Positions 46,981 through 60,274 of a stretch of 64,000 bases of DNA are shown piece after piece (position 1 is the first letter of the stretch; every line of letters begins with the position of its first letter). Origin of the DNA: Pyrocephalus nanus (lineage: Eukaryota > Chordata > Aves > Passeriformes > Tyrannidae). The notes below the pieces were generated by a model that ran no database searches, was not told the DNA's origin, and saw nothing but the letters and a program-made list of their open reading frames with translations. The DNA lies in assembly GCA_038380795.1 (NCBI GenBank), contig CM076259.1, forward strand, positions 79,643,224 to 79,707,223, given 5' to 3'. A program made the translations under genes and the position numbers.

Positions 46981-49900
46981 TTACCTTGTTCCAGAGGCAC
47001 TATTCTCCAGATGAGACAATACTTCCTATCTGTTTCAAGTACATTAATGTTTTATTATTTGTTGTGTGAAACAGATCATACACTACTCAAATTCAATATC
47101 TTTTTCCCTGTGTTACACACAACTCTGTCTGGAATGGGACAGGCAAGAAATCACAATGTACTGAGAGTATGACAGCAGAGCATCTGACATAAAACCTGAA
47201 AACTAACACACTCTGAGTCAGCAGGGGTTTTATTAAAATAGCTGCATCTACTTTCATTAAAAAAAATGTCAGCAAACAAGAGGAGAAATCTGAGAAAAAA
47301 AAAAGGTGATTTACTCTGTCTGGAAATGATACAAGACATCACAGAGCCACAGAAAATTACTGGACATGAAGATAAATATAAATCATGACCCTAAAACACT
47401 GGAAATACAAAGTTTTTGTAGTAGAAGAAAGCAACATTATATCTGAAAAACATGATAAGAAATCAGTGAAGAAATATATTGAATAGCGTATCAATGAACA
47501 CAGATGTTGAGTTATAAATATGTAATATAGTACTGGTATTTCAAAAGCCCATTAACCAATAAAAGGAAGTTAATTGCATAAGATTAAAGGGATATTAAAG
47601 AAAAGGCTCCAAATGTTAAGTAAGTGATTGTATCTTAACTACAGATAAAAAAATGTTACATAAACCTAATCCCTAAAATTATGGCTAATCCCTAAAATTT
47701 TCAAAGCAGCCTCTTTCACAGTATATAGGACTCAAACCTATTCTCAGGTTCCTCCTCTAAAACATACTGGAATCTGTTTAAGAAGTAACTAGAGCCAAGC
47801 CACTAATTAAAAGTGACATAAAACAATCAAATTCAACTTCCTCTATGAAGTGATCATAGCATGAAATCGCATTGTTCCACCAATCTTCTGAGAGGAGTAT
47901 TGTTTAAAAACAAAAGTGTAAAGTTAATCAAAAAGACACAGAAGAGTGAGCACACTAAACATTTTAACTACAGTATAAAGAAAACTCGGGTATTTAAAAT
48001 AGTTTAAGTTGTAAAATACCAGTACTTATCCCTTTAAACAGTACAGAAGGAGGAAGAAAATAATGGGAAAGGGGTGAGTACTTCCATGCTTCAGAAAACA
48101 GATAATTAATTTTAGTCAGTAGAAGTAATTAGTAAATGGGAAGAAATTATTACAAATAAAGTTCTCACCCTGCTAATCAATAAAACAAACAATGCTGGGA
48201 TGTATAGGATACTGAAAAGAAAGTAATTTTGGACTGATTATAAGGTTTGGACATGAATCAGTGCAACTTTAATTGGAACACCATATTTTGGTCTCTGAAA
48301 GTGAAGAAGAGCATCAGCAACTGCAGATAACTCCTTCCACCCTAAGCCTATAGAAAGACCAGAAGATATGGAGAGTGAAGATATTAAGCCCTAAATGTGA
48401 GAAACTTCAATGAGGTAGGCAAAAAATCCCAGCCAACAAACCAATTAAAAAAAAAAAAAACCTAAACAAATAAAAAAAGGGAGAGAATGCATGAGAAAAT
48501 TTTGAATTAAATGTTGAACAAATCCATAAAGTTTACTCTCCTGCTGTAGAGGCAAAAATTTATAGTTCGCCAGGAAAAGGCACTTTTTTTCAGTTAACGC
48601 TTTCATTGTACACATAAAATTTTAGAAAGAGTTTTGAAAACGTTTGGGGAGCAACCTTGCATAGTTTAAGGGACAAAGCCAAAAATGCTTGTTTGTTAAT
48701 TAGAAAATGGAAGATATACTTGAGTATCCTGAGCCAATTGGGTCTAAACAGTAAATGACATAATATCATTAGGAAAAGTAATGGACAGCCTTGAGAGGGA
48801 AGATAGTGCCAGGGAAAGATGAAGAGTCCAGGAATACAGTCAAAGAGCTTAGAAAAATAACTTTGTGCCAGAAAATGTGTGCATGAAAATATTGTATTCT
48901 GCAAGGCCTACCTCTTCTCTTTCCCCATGTTGCCCAGAGGACACTAAAAATACAGGTGAGTGAGAAGGGGGAAGACCCAAAAACACAAACTGGCATGTAA
49001 GATCATCAAGATCATATTGTGCCCCAATATTTGCAATACACAATCATGGAACAAAAACTTGTGTGATGGGACAATATAACCTCTCTCTATACACTCCATG
49101 TACAATCATTAAACTTGTTTAAATCGCAGAAGAGAAAAACTAACATTTCTAGTAAATGCTGAAATTTGAGAGCTACATTATTTGTATGTGGCAAAGGAGA
49201 TTTCTGCTACATCAACAATGTAAGGATTTAAGTTTTGGTGCAGATGTAACATTGAACACTGTGTAACATTCCTTGGAGGACTCTTGGCATTAGATATCTT
49301 AGTTTCTCAAGAAAATCTGCTTCTCAGGGGCTGAGACTGCCAGTATAAATTTAATTACTGTTCAGAGAAAACAACCCATAGTGCCACAAAGTGTGGCATA
49401 AAGCAGTCTTTAGGAAAGAGGTAAGTGGGAGACTGTGGCTCTGTAAAACCCTGCCCAGCCTCCAAAAGCCTGTCAGTGGTGCATGTGGACTATAATAGTT
49501 CAGTAAGTTGGTGCTATTCTGCCTCGATTCATAAAAGAGGATCTCTTGATAAATAATCACTTTAGATAATGAGGTGTCATGTAATGGTCTACTTGATCAT
49601 TACAGAACATTTTCTCTACACATTTTCTGATGGATTGAATAGAAAGAGTATGTTTCCTTCTCAGTGACTCTAAGCTGCTTTTTTTAAAATTTTTTTTTAA
49701 ACAATCTGACTTTGAAAACAATGCAGATAAATATTGACTGCTCCTCATGTTGAATCACACACTCGCTGCAGATGAATTAGAATGAAAATATCACGAAAAA
49801 AACCACACTTCTTGATCAAGTCTGGATCAACATTTCCTGCCTCCTACAATCCAGGTGAGATTCACATAGTCTAGCACAGGAATATAATGTTAGACATCCA

Positions 49901-50764
49901 GATTGGAGCAAATCAGCCTGAGCATTCTGTTTTCAATGGAAATAAAGTACCATTTGCAAAAAGTGATCCAGCTCAGAACAAATTGTGTGTCTAAAAATGG
50001 TTAAATGAAGCACTTTATGAAATTGCCCATTTCCCTCCATCGTCTATGAAACTAAATTAGGATTACCAGATCAGATTTAGAGGATAAATGCTATGATGTC
50101 TAGATCAACATAAGAGGGAAAACTTCCTTCTCATTTCTATATGTCTACACAGAATACTCTAAGATATGCTTAAGCTTCTTCTTTCCCTCCAGCTTTTTAA
50201 GGCTTCTTATTTAGGGAATATGCTAGTTTTCATAAAATTGGTCCAAGCTCAGCAAAGGAGTGGGAAAAGGAACATACTGAATATCCATCTGCTTACCCCT
50301 TGCAGATCTTTGTAGGATGTCCTGACTGAATAAAAATCTTAGATCTAAAACCTTTGAAATTTTCCAAAACAAATATCAAGATTGGATTCTACTTTCTTAT
50401 GCCCACACTCTGATGCATATTTTTCCTAAGGAAATGCATGCTGCATTTATTTAGTCTTTTCTTTGTCATCTGATGACAGTTACTTTTAATTCAGCTTCTA
50501 CAAAATATTTTTATAACAATCTGCAGCTTTCTGAAAGACAACTCCTTTCTGTCACTTCACTTAGCATTTGAGTACTGTGTGTCCTTGGATGAGTCAGCTC
50601 ATGGAGCCCAGAGCCTCTTGAATTGAGGTCTGAGCTCTAATACTTTTTCATAGGTGCATGGTAAGACACCTCAACTCTGAACTGAGGATCTACCTCAGAA
50701 CAACATGTGTTGCTGGTGTTCTAGCCCATCCCTCATGAAAGCCCAGCACCACAGTTCAATTGTC
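46981..50764. other. Unique AT-rich non-coding DNA, no gene seen
   Basis: No exon or repeat family is recognised. Open frames reach 104 codons (48590-48904 minus) without motifs. It contains a 15-bp direct repeat at 47666-47699 and an A14 run near 48449. Confidence 0.6.
47666..47699 (+). repeat. 15-bp direct repeat with 4-bp spacer
   Basis: CTAATCCCTAAAATT occurs at 47666-47680 and again at 47685-47699, separated by ATGG. It is a small local duplication; it might also be read as a footprint, but no insertion lies between the copies. Confidence 0.85.
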
Positions 50765-51003
50765 CAAAGTAGATTGGACATTAAGAAGCATTTCTTTACT
50801 GAGAGGGTGGTAAAACACTGGAACAAATTCCTAGAGAGGTGGTTGATACCTGTAGTCTTTCAGCGTGTAAGAGGCATTTGAAAAATATCCTTAACAATAT
50901 GCTTTATTTTAACTTTTGGTCGCCTCCAAATTGGTAAGACAGTTGGACTAGATCGTTGTCAGTCCCTTCCAACTGAAATATTCTATTTTATTCTGTTCTA
51001 TTT
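50765..51003 (+). mobile_element. CR1 LINE 3' end, TATTCT-tailed type
   Basis: A 5'-truncated plus-strand CR1 of about 240 bp. AGATTGGACATTAAGAAGCA and TTTCTTTACTGAGAGGGTGG are CR1 ORF2/3' UTR text. The end reads CCCTTCCAACTGAAATATTC followed by TATTTTATTCTGTTCTA. It matches 57226-57480 of the outer element at 56188-57490, so both belong to a subfamily distinct from the ATTCTGTG-tailed copies at 38050 and 56691. Confidence 0.9.
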
Positions 51004-54000
51004 ACACTTCTAGGGCATTGAGTCTGATTATTCTTAGGACTTCCTGTGTAATGATTTTACTACCAGACATGAAGTCTGAAAAGGTAAAGCCCAAGTTTAA
51101 AGGACAGTCAGCAGTGCAGTGCTGGTGGCTCAGCCTATATAATTTTGTGGAAAGACCAGCTTCTCCATGTTGTTCCCTCATTGTTTTACATCTTGCACCA
51201 GGAAATTCTACCTTACTACAGGGAAAAACCTTCTCTCTCTTCCGTGTTTGTCATGTATCTACCAAAGCAATGCAAAAGAAGGAGGGAAGAAGATCTGGAT
51301 AAGCCTCATTAGTAATTCGTAGACCTTCAGATGATTACTGGGAGCCAGTAAAGTTTTTGGCAGACCATGGACAGATGGCTATGTAAATTCTGCATTCCAG
51401 CACCAGCCTCACACAATTCTGTATAGCCAAGATAGAGAAAGGGCAGATTTTCTCTGGGTCTCTCTACAAGTCTAGAGATCAGCAATAAATGGATGGCTGC
51501 TGTTAAAATGATTGGGGGTAAAAAACTGAGCTTGCAAATGTACCATGCTAGATCACATCAATGCCTCAAACTACTGTTCTCACTTCCCAAATATTACTGT
51601 ATCGCATGGCCTGCCCTATTTCCACCGGCCTTTGCTCTTCACCAGTTAACAGCTCTTCTCTCCTCACCTAAGAAAAACTTAGAAAATGAAATTAAAAAAT
51701 CCTTTTCTTATTTTTATTTCACTGCACCTCCAATATCTTTGCCAAATGAACAATGGTTGGCTGTTTCTTTTGTTCACAGGTGGGCACTAGAAAAATCATC
51801 TATTCAACTACTTCTTTTTAACATGAGATTAATTTTTAAGCTAATTTCAATTTTCAACATTAAAAACAGAGTTTCTTGCACCACTATTGAACTCCAAACT
51901 AATTTATATATACATTGTATGTTTGGGTTTTGGAGAAAAAACTTCCTTGCTTTATTAAGTACAGAAACTCCTGGTAAAACAGTATTAGTTTAACAAGGGG
52001 TAGCAGCCTTGATTTGGTATTGTTTGCTTTTAATAGTCCTCAGTATCTGCAGGTAATGATAGTGCTGACAACCAACAACTGTCTTCGAAAGCAAGATGTG
52101 GGAGTTAATTCCTGGAAAGAATAATAGGCACAAGACAGTCTTTAAGAAAATGCCTGGAATAACCATGCCAGACTTTAATGTCCTGTTTTATTTGTTTATC
52201 TTTTAAGGAACTGAAATTCTGGTATGGAATTTCTATATGGAATTCTGTAATTGTGTGGGAACAACATTTCCTCATATAACTTAAATTTGACTAGAAAAAA
52301 AATTAAAAAGTCTCTCTCCCTTTTACTTTCAGATAAGTGCATTGTAAAATCATCAAGAATGTGGCAAACAATTTTATTTTCTTATGAACTTTTGTTTCCC
52401 TGACAGGACAAGAGAAAACGTGGGAGGAGGGTAAAAAACCAACTATATGACTGAAAAAACCTTGGAACTTAAATTCAAAAAGTGCAGAAGTTATAAAACA
52501 TGGTGAAACGAAACAAATTAAGACATCTCAATGCATTAAACCCATCCATTTCTTGACTGTGAACTTGCTCACATGGACAGATTGATGGCTTATTTGAGGG
52601 AAATTTTAGTCTCTGTTTCTGCAGGGTAACTGAGGGACCTCCTCTGAAGTGTCAGAAAGGTCCTGCTGTCCTGAAACCCACAGCCAATCTTTAATCACAC
52701 AGACTTAGTACAGAGTGGAGAAAGCAGCTAATAGTTAAAATTTCAAAATAGTACTACTGTCAGTGTGTATTTTTCTCATACCTTCCTTATTCACTGTTAT
52801 AATCTACAAATATCACATTTTCAGTATTTCATATGTGGGGTTTTAAGTCCCACTAACCAGCAAAATGTGTATAAACATGAATAACCTGATAGCAAATGCT
52901 CAGAAATAACACCTTTTGAAATTGTTTCTTCAGTGACTAACATTTGTGATTTTCTGTAAAACTCATGAAATCTCACAGTATTCAGAATCATCATTGTCAC
53001 TTTCCAGAAGATGAGGAATCTTGGTTATGTTCCTAATCAAGGTTCAGCATCTATATATCACAGCAAGGAATACTTTTAAAATCCACTTTATCAATAGCTA
53101 AGATGGATGTTTCTTTTATATTAACACAATCAGTGAGCAGTTTTCAAGGCAGATTTTTAGGTAGCTGTGAGGATTTCAAATGAGATGTGATTTTCTATCA
53201 ATGAAGCTGATGAAAAGGAAATGGAAGGGAAAAAACCACAAAGGGCAATATGTTTTGCAATTGCCTCTATTAACATATGCTTCAGGTTACCAAAGCAAAA
53301 TCTGAAGGTGATATATTACTTCTGCCTAGTGACCTCTTGCCATCAACCTGCACAAAAATCTACTATGAGCCTTCATCTTATCTGAAAATACATGGCAGGA
53401 GACACTGTCTGCAAGCTGAGTGTCTTTGCAGCTCTTCTTCTTCTTTTTATGGTGGAATAAAGATACTGTGTTCCTACCATTATTGATGCTGCCACAAATA
53501 TAATTTAATTTGGTCTTAATTTATGAGATGTTCTATTCATTTTCCTCTAAAAAACACAAAAGGCAAAAAAATGTTTAATTTTATACATGAGGAATATTTT
53601 AGAAAGCAAACTACCCTGTTAAGTGTACATATATTCAACAATTATCGAGGAAAAAACAAACAGTGAAAACAGAAAAGGTCATCTCATCTCTTCTACCTCC
53701 TTCATGCAGGGAACTATTCTTACAAAACTGTGTATATGTCACTGCAACAGTATCTGGCAAGATGATAAATATTATTTTGACCTATTTTGACATTAGTAGT
53801 TTAGAACATAAAGTCCTAGTTTAAAGGAAACAATGAATGAAAAGGTCTCAAGGATAACTGCTGAAGTACAATCCACACAGAAAAAAACCAATTATCATAG
53901 ATCAAAGCAGTGCCCATAAAACAAATGGTTTACAGTCTTATGAAAAAAAAGATTTTTCTTTCCCCTGGTAGACACATTAAGTCCTGCTGCTTCTTATCAT

Positions 54001-56187
54001 TCCACAGGCTCTTTAAAAACACTGTTTTCCAAGGTGGAAAAGACAAAGTCTCAAAGCAGAATGTGTGGGAAAAGAAGTGTCCCCTGCACATAGTGCTGAC
54101 AGGCATCCTAAGCCCTGGGTGGGCAGTATTTGGGCCCCCACAGATAATTCCCTATCATATTCCCTCTTTCCAGCTGCCATTCCCTGCTGCCAGGCCATGC
54201 TGCTCAGTTGACTGAAGTTCAGATGTGCAGACCAGAAGAACTCATCCTATCTGCCAAACGGAGGTCCTGCCAAATACCTGCTTTGTGGAGCATACTGGAA
54301 GGGGTGGTAGGGATCTGAACAGTACCTACATAATTGCGTGATGGATATCTGTGTGCTTGTGTGTGTATGTTTCTCTGTGTCGGAATGTAGTTCCACAAAC
54401 ACTTATTATATATATATACATTTTAAGAGAGTCTTCCTTTGGATCTCTATGTATCTGCCATAGCTCTCAGATGCATCAACTATGCAGCTTTTCTGAAAAA
54501 TTATCTATAACCCAGATTATTTCCCAGTCTTGGTGTGCAGAAAGGATCCACAGACCACTTGTATCAGTACAATCACAAAGCCAGAGAACTAAGGTGGGAA
54601 GATGGGAACAGAAAACCAGCTCCAGAGACCTCCTCAGCTGCCTTCACATATGCAGATAGGTTCTGAAAGTGCACAGGTGTGCCCTCTTCAAACTTTTCTG
54701 AGTGATTTTTACTCACACCATAAGAAAAGAATTAAGAAGAAACGAGGTCAAGCCTACCAGTGACGCATTGCTCATTGTTTCAGCTTCTCACCTTCCAGTA
54801 ACACCATTAGATCAACAGCTACTGTGTAAAAATAAGTGTGGCGATGTCTATACAATAAAAGAAAAAGGTTAGAACAAGCAGAGAACAAAAGAGTGAAGAG
54901 AAGGTGATGAAAAGAAAAATGCAACCTTTGGAAAAAGAGAAGAAATTAAAGCCAAGCCTAGGATTCTCTTTCATATCTGCTTCCTTTTAGCATGCTATCA
55001 TGGACATCCTCATCAGCATCCTCCTAATAAAGATAAATGTAGTGTGCACAACCATAAAGATATTTTTGAATAAGGATAAGAGATATTACTATAATAAAAA
55101 ATAGTAGTCTTCAATACTTCCTTTCCTCCCCTATTTATAGAGTTCTTATGTTTGTCCCTTTGACTTTTTGAACAATTAGACTGATCTTTCCTCCACATCA
55201 AACACACAGATTTTCCTAACAATTCTGTTCAGTTTTCAGCAGAAAATGATTGGGAGGTGACAGAGTCAGCCATGCTGCATTATGCAGACAACATCTCTAG
55301 AGAAGCACTGGCTATAGAGCAGACATAATGATTGTTTGAATGTGTCTGTCCTGCCTGGTTGCTTAGTGCTGGCACTCTGCGTACAGAGACATTGTTGATC
55401 TGATAAGAGAATCTGCACAATTATATCTAAGAAAAACATTGGTGTTTGGCATGAAGAGACTAAATTAATTATGATTATTTTTACTACTGTATTTTTATTC
55501 ATTCTGGGTAAGGATGCTCTAGGATCACCAGAGGTCACTGTGAGTTCTTCAGGTCAACAGCATGTCCATTAACATTCCTGAAAAGTCCATGGTCTTATTT
55601 TCATCAGCTACTATGCAATCTGTATGATGACAGGCAACACTGCAAGCAACTGGCAGTTACACAGAATGAAAATACATCCCTGTGGATGGTCATTCTTCTT
55701 TCAACTAAAGCATATAATTCCCTGGCAGACACCTGTGTGCCAATAGTCAGGGTTTTGTCAACCTTGCCTGATACAGCAGGGTAAATGGGAAGCCTTGGAT
55801 CTTCCCCTATCTCCACCTGCTGGTAGCAGGTACCTGTGGCCTCATGCATCAAGCTGATTATTTTGTTGCCTCATGCACCAAGCCCAGCATTATCAAGTCT
55901 GACTTCTCTTACCTTGCAGATATGTATCACAGCAGTGGACAGGTCATTTGGGGGATCTGTAGCTCAGTGACTGCTCTGGTATTAGAGGCAGAGTGCAAGA
56001 TAGTGCCTTACATGGAGATCACTAAATCCCCCTAGCATGGACACCTCTGAACCATTCAATTAGAGAGGACTGGCACCACCCTCCTACACACTCTGCAGAT
56101 AGACCTGCTTCCACTCATATGTCTTCCTGTGCTTAAAAGGGTATGAAGGAGAACATGCCTTAGGACAGAGAAGCAGCGCTTTATCAG
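51004..56187. other. Unique non-coding DNA, no supported gene
   Basis: No exon or repeat family is recognised. It contains the longest non-repeat open frame of the window, 166 codons at 51493-51993 plus (discussed in the findings), and a TA/TG-rich run at 54347-54418. Open frames elsewhere are about 100 codons or shorter. The 55.6-56.1 kb part is somewhat richer in GC. Confidence 0.55.
54407..54418 (+). repeat. Short (TA)n run
   Basis: About six TA units, preceded within 60 bp by TG-rich sequence (54347-54369). It is likely a decayed or short polymorphic dinucleotide repeat. Confidence 0.75.
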
Positions 56188-57490
56188 TATTATAAGAGAT
56201 ATATTAAGAACTGGCTGAAGGGCAGAGATCAAAGACTTGTAGTGAAGGGGGTGACATCTGGCTGGTGATTTGCCACTAAGGGTGTTCCTCAGGGCTCAGC
56301 TCTAGGGTCAGTTCTGTTCAATATCTTTATCAACTATATGGATGCAGGAGTTAAATGCGCTATTAGCAGCTTTGTTGATGATGCCAAACTGGGAGGTGCT
56401 GTCAACTTTCTTGTGGGAGAGGAAGACTTGCAAAGGGATCTAGACAGAATGGAGCATTGAGCTATGATTGATGTAAACAAGTATAAATTATGGATTTTGC
56501 ACCTAGGATGGGTAATGTTGGCCACAAGTATAAACTGGGAAAGAAGCAGCTGGAGAACAGTACTGCAGAAAGGGATATGGTGGTGCTGGTCAGGAGCAGT
56601 TCAACAGGAGTCAGCAGGGAATCCAGGCAGCCAGGAAGGCAAACCCCATTCTAGGTTGCATCAAATATAGCATCACCAATCAGTCAAAAGGTTCTTCACC
56701 CAGAGGGTGTTTGAGCACTGGAACAGACTCCTCAGGGCAGTGGTCGCAGCACCAAGCCTGACAGAGTTCAAGACGCATTTGGACAGTACTCTTAGGCACA
56801 TGGTATGACTCTTTGGGGATGGTCCTGTGCAGGGTCAGGAGCTGGACTTGATGACTCCTGTGTGTCCCTTCCAGCACAGCATATTCTGTGAAAAGAGGTG
56901 ATTATACTGCTGCGTTCAGCATTGGGGTGGCCTCACCTAGACTGAGGTTCGGGGTCCCGCAGTTTAAGAAGGTTATGAAGGCCATTGAACACTTCCAGAG
57001 GAGGGCAACAAAGCTGATCACAGGGCTAGAAAGCATGTCCTTTGAGGAGCAGCTAAGGCCCTCATAGGCTGGTCTAGTTTGGTGAAAAGGAGACTGAGGG
57101 AAGACTTTGTTGCTCTGTACAGCTTCCAGCTTCCTGAAAGGAGGGGAAGTGGAGAGGGGGGTGCTAAATTCTTTCCCCAGTACTCAGTGATAGGATGTGT
57201 GGGACTGGTTCAGAGCCGTGTATGGGGGAGTTTAGACTGGACAGTAGGAAGCATTTCTTTACTGAGAGGATGCTCAAACACCAGAATAGATTTCCTAGAG
57301 AGGCAGTTGATGACCCAAGACTGCAAGTGTTTAAGAGACACTTGGACAATGCACTTGACAACATGCTTTAACTCTTGATCAGTCCTGAATGAGTCAGACA
57401 GTAGGACTAGATGATGGTTGCAGGTCCCTTCCAACTGAAATATTTTATTCTGTTGTGTCCTTCTGACCCTGTCTATTATATTCTGTTCTA
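56188..57490 (+). mobile_element. CR1 LINE (outer, older copy) split by a nested CR1
   Basis: A plus-strand, 5'-truncated CR1 interrupted at 56690/56891. The left part (56188-56690) encodes the RT: AAGAACTGGCTGAAGGGCAG, then GVPQGSALGSVLFNIF at 56281-56328, and motif C FVDD at 56371-56382 with both catalytic aspartates kept. A stop follows near 56458. The right part (56891-57490) resumes AAAAGAGGTGATTATACTGC, runs through GGAGGGCAACAAAGCTGATC and CTTTACTGAGAGGATGCTCA, and ends CCCTTCCAACTGAAATATTT with a TATTCTG-rich tail. Without the insert the element would be about 1.1 kb. The open frames over it are fragments in different frames, so it is inactive. Confidence 0.93.
56691..56890 (+). mobile_element. 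Nested CR1 LINE 3' end inserted into an older CR1
   Basis: This 200-bp plus-strand insert starts GTTCTTCACCCAGAGGGTG and carries GACAGAGTTCAAGACGCATT and GGACTTGATGACTCCTGTGT. It ends ATATTCTGTG, the CR1 tail octamer. It is flanked by AAAAG at 56686-56690 and 56891-56895, a 5-bp duplication, and the outer CR1 sequence reads on correctly across the junction. It matches 38150-38373 of this window along its length, so both belong to one subfamily. Because it sits inside the outer copy it must be the younger of the two. Confidence 0.92.
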
Positions 57491-60259
57491 TAAATTACAG
57501 AGGAGAAAGCATGTAATGTATAGTTTGCTTTTCCTACATTCATATGCCATATGGAGACTTGGTAAAGTATGGCTGTGTGATCAAGCAATCCCAGCTGTTA
57601 AAATGATAAAACAAGGAAAACATCCAAGGATTTATCTTTTTTTTCCTCATGAAAAGGGAGGTGAAACCAACATAATTTGACATAATTTTTCCATTTCACT
57701 GACTTCATTTTGGTCACTTATATGAAAAACAGAAGGCTGCATCAAGAGCAACTACAACAGGTAGCTTTTTTCTCCAGGAACTAACTGCCTTGAGCCCTCT
57801 TCTTTGAGGCACGTGGTTCAAGAGCAATGGCACATCTTTCCCCAGCAGGTGTCTACTCTTTCAGTCTTTTCTTTATTTCTCCAGTGGAAAGCACATGATG
57901 AAAGTGGCCTCATTTGCAAACACTTTCAGGAGTTCCCACACTGCAGTGCCAGAGCCTTTACTCCCAGCTCCAGCACAGCACAAGTAACATAGGCTATTCG
58001 TGGGGCAGCAAAACACTAGGAAATATGTCAAGGGGGAGTAGAATTTCTTTTCAGAAGAGCACTGGTCCTCATGGTTTCATTCCATGGTGCACCACAGCCC
58101 AAAGAGGAGAACAGGTAATAGTTGTTACACGTACACACGTTTTGTACCCTGCTTCATGACCAATGTAGAGGTCTTGAGGGTTAACAAGATGATTTTTTCA
58201 CAGAAGGACTGATAAGCTGGCAGGTATTAAAGGGAAGTTGAACCAGCACTCTCCAAGGCATCTTACGTGGCAGGACAAGCCCTTATACATACAACTCCTT
58301 ACATATGGGCCAGTATCCCTTTTTTTAAGTTTGAATAAACCTAAGCAAAAGAAATCCTACAACAGCACACCCCTCTTGTTTCCTTTACTTCTTCAAAATG
58401 ATTGCACTGAATGAGTTTCTAATTTTTACTTTGTTGAAGTAGAAACAACCAAAGACTTTGAAGCCACAGATGATTTCTGACAGAAATTAATAATACTGGG
58501 TCCTTCTCTTAAGCACATTGATGTAACTGCTGATGTGCTTGTTAGGTTTATTTCCTCAGCAACAGCAAATCAAGGCCAACAGTCTGCAATCATGTTAAGC
58601 AGATGTACTGTTTGTGTTAGATTACCTTGCCTTTACTTCTGGCATACGCTGTCAGCTTTCACTACTCTGTCTGACTCAGTATTTCTAAAGCAATGTTCCC
58701 ACACCTTCCTACATATACTTTATACAGCCCTTTGACCTGCTTCAGCACTAAAAACCTATGTAGCTAGCACTTGGTGAGAAGGAGCTTGAGAAGGAGTTTA
58801 AGAAGTCTATGAAAAAACAAAACAAAGCAAAACATTTTTTTTAAGTCTAACTAGTGGTTCCTAACCAGTTTGGACCAAAAGATTGCTGTCAAACCTTGAC
58901 ATTTCTCCTGAATCACTAAGTACTGTGCTACTAAACAATGTGCCTACCACCAGACAAGGGACACATTGAGTTACAGGCAGAAGAGAAATGATGACGCCCA
59001 AATGACAATGAAAGTATTCACCAAATGAGTTCTTTAATGAAATGAAATAATCCCTGGGACTTATTCTAGAAGGTCATTACATAAAATATTAATTGCAGAA
59101 CAGGGCAAATAAACCAAAGTTGTGAAACATAAGCATTACACAAAAGAAAGGCATGAGACATATAAATTTATTAACATAGCAAAAAGATAAGATTTATGCA
59201 AGCCTAAAGATGGCAATAAACTTTAGCAGCCCTTTTGTGCTAAATCTTCCCTTAGCTTCTCTAAAGGTGCCACTTCAGGATGAAGAGGATGTCTCTTTGT
59301 GCCTGCAAGTGGGAACTGAAGATGAATATGAGTCATTGCAGAAGAACACTGCTCCAGGGCAAAGCCCATCTTTTATTACCTAATCACTAAAATGAAGCTG
59401 TTTTAGTATAACTATTATGAGTTGTTGCAATTAGGATATCACCTGTTTTCCAAGAGATTCGGTCTAAGCCTAAACCTGATTTTCATAGCCTGTGACATCC
59501 TAAATGATGATCTTCTTTGGTATCCCATGAGATCTGTGGAGGTGAAAAGTTATTCTATATTTCTTATCTGTGACTATTTCATTCAACTTTTCTTCCCTTA
59601 GTATCTCTTTTTGTTCTGTTCTAAGGCAGTAACTTTCAAAGTATGCAATTAAGGTCTCCAAAAATCACTGCTACATCCTCATTAGCATACTACGATTTTT
59701 TTCTGTGTCTATCTTACCTCTATATGTTATTCAATGTTTTTTCATTTCAGCCAGCAGCATGACAGAGTTTGAGGCTCTGAGGTACTGTTTAAGGCCTGAA
59801 GTCTTTGCTGTGCTATATTAGAGCCAGCAGAGGTGTCAGCAAAGACTGTCATCTGTTTGCTTCCACTGGACAGCTTTGTACTTATTTCTCCAGCCTCAAA
59901 GACTTCCTGAGATCTGCTGAAAACCATTCCATAGACTCCTAGATCCAAGCCAACCTGCAAGTATCAGCTAGCACCTAGAAAATCAATGAGTAAACTTTCT
60001 CATTTTTTCCTTGAATTCAACTCAGTATTATGTATTACCAAAATATCTCAACCTCTCCCTAACTTCTTTGTCCCCAGACAGCATTACTTTCACTGCCAAT
60101 CTGCATTCAGCTGCTGAGACTTCCCACTTTAAAACTGTGTCAAGACACTGATGATGTTTTGACAGTGCAGGCTGTATTGTAGAACATTTGACACAGCTTA
60201 GAAGAGGTAGAAAAAATCTGTTTCAAATACAAGAACAACCAGTTTTTTAATGTTTCATT

Positions 60260-60274
60260 AAAAAAAAAAAAAAA
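60260..60274 (+). repeat. Poly(A) run, 15 A, followed by A-rich tail
   Basis: A15 followed by GGAAAAAAAGAAAAAG. No retrocopy is recognised immediately upstream; TTTAATGTTTCATT precedes it and no AATAAA is at the expected distance. Confidence 0.85.

Noticed and set aside
54013..54215. Overlapping open frames on both strands near 54 kb
   Set aside because: The frames at 53910-54215 plus and 54013-54198 minus cover a slightly GC-richer patch, lack motifs and contradict each other. Chance is the simplest explanation.
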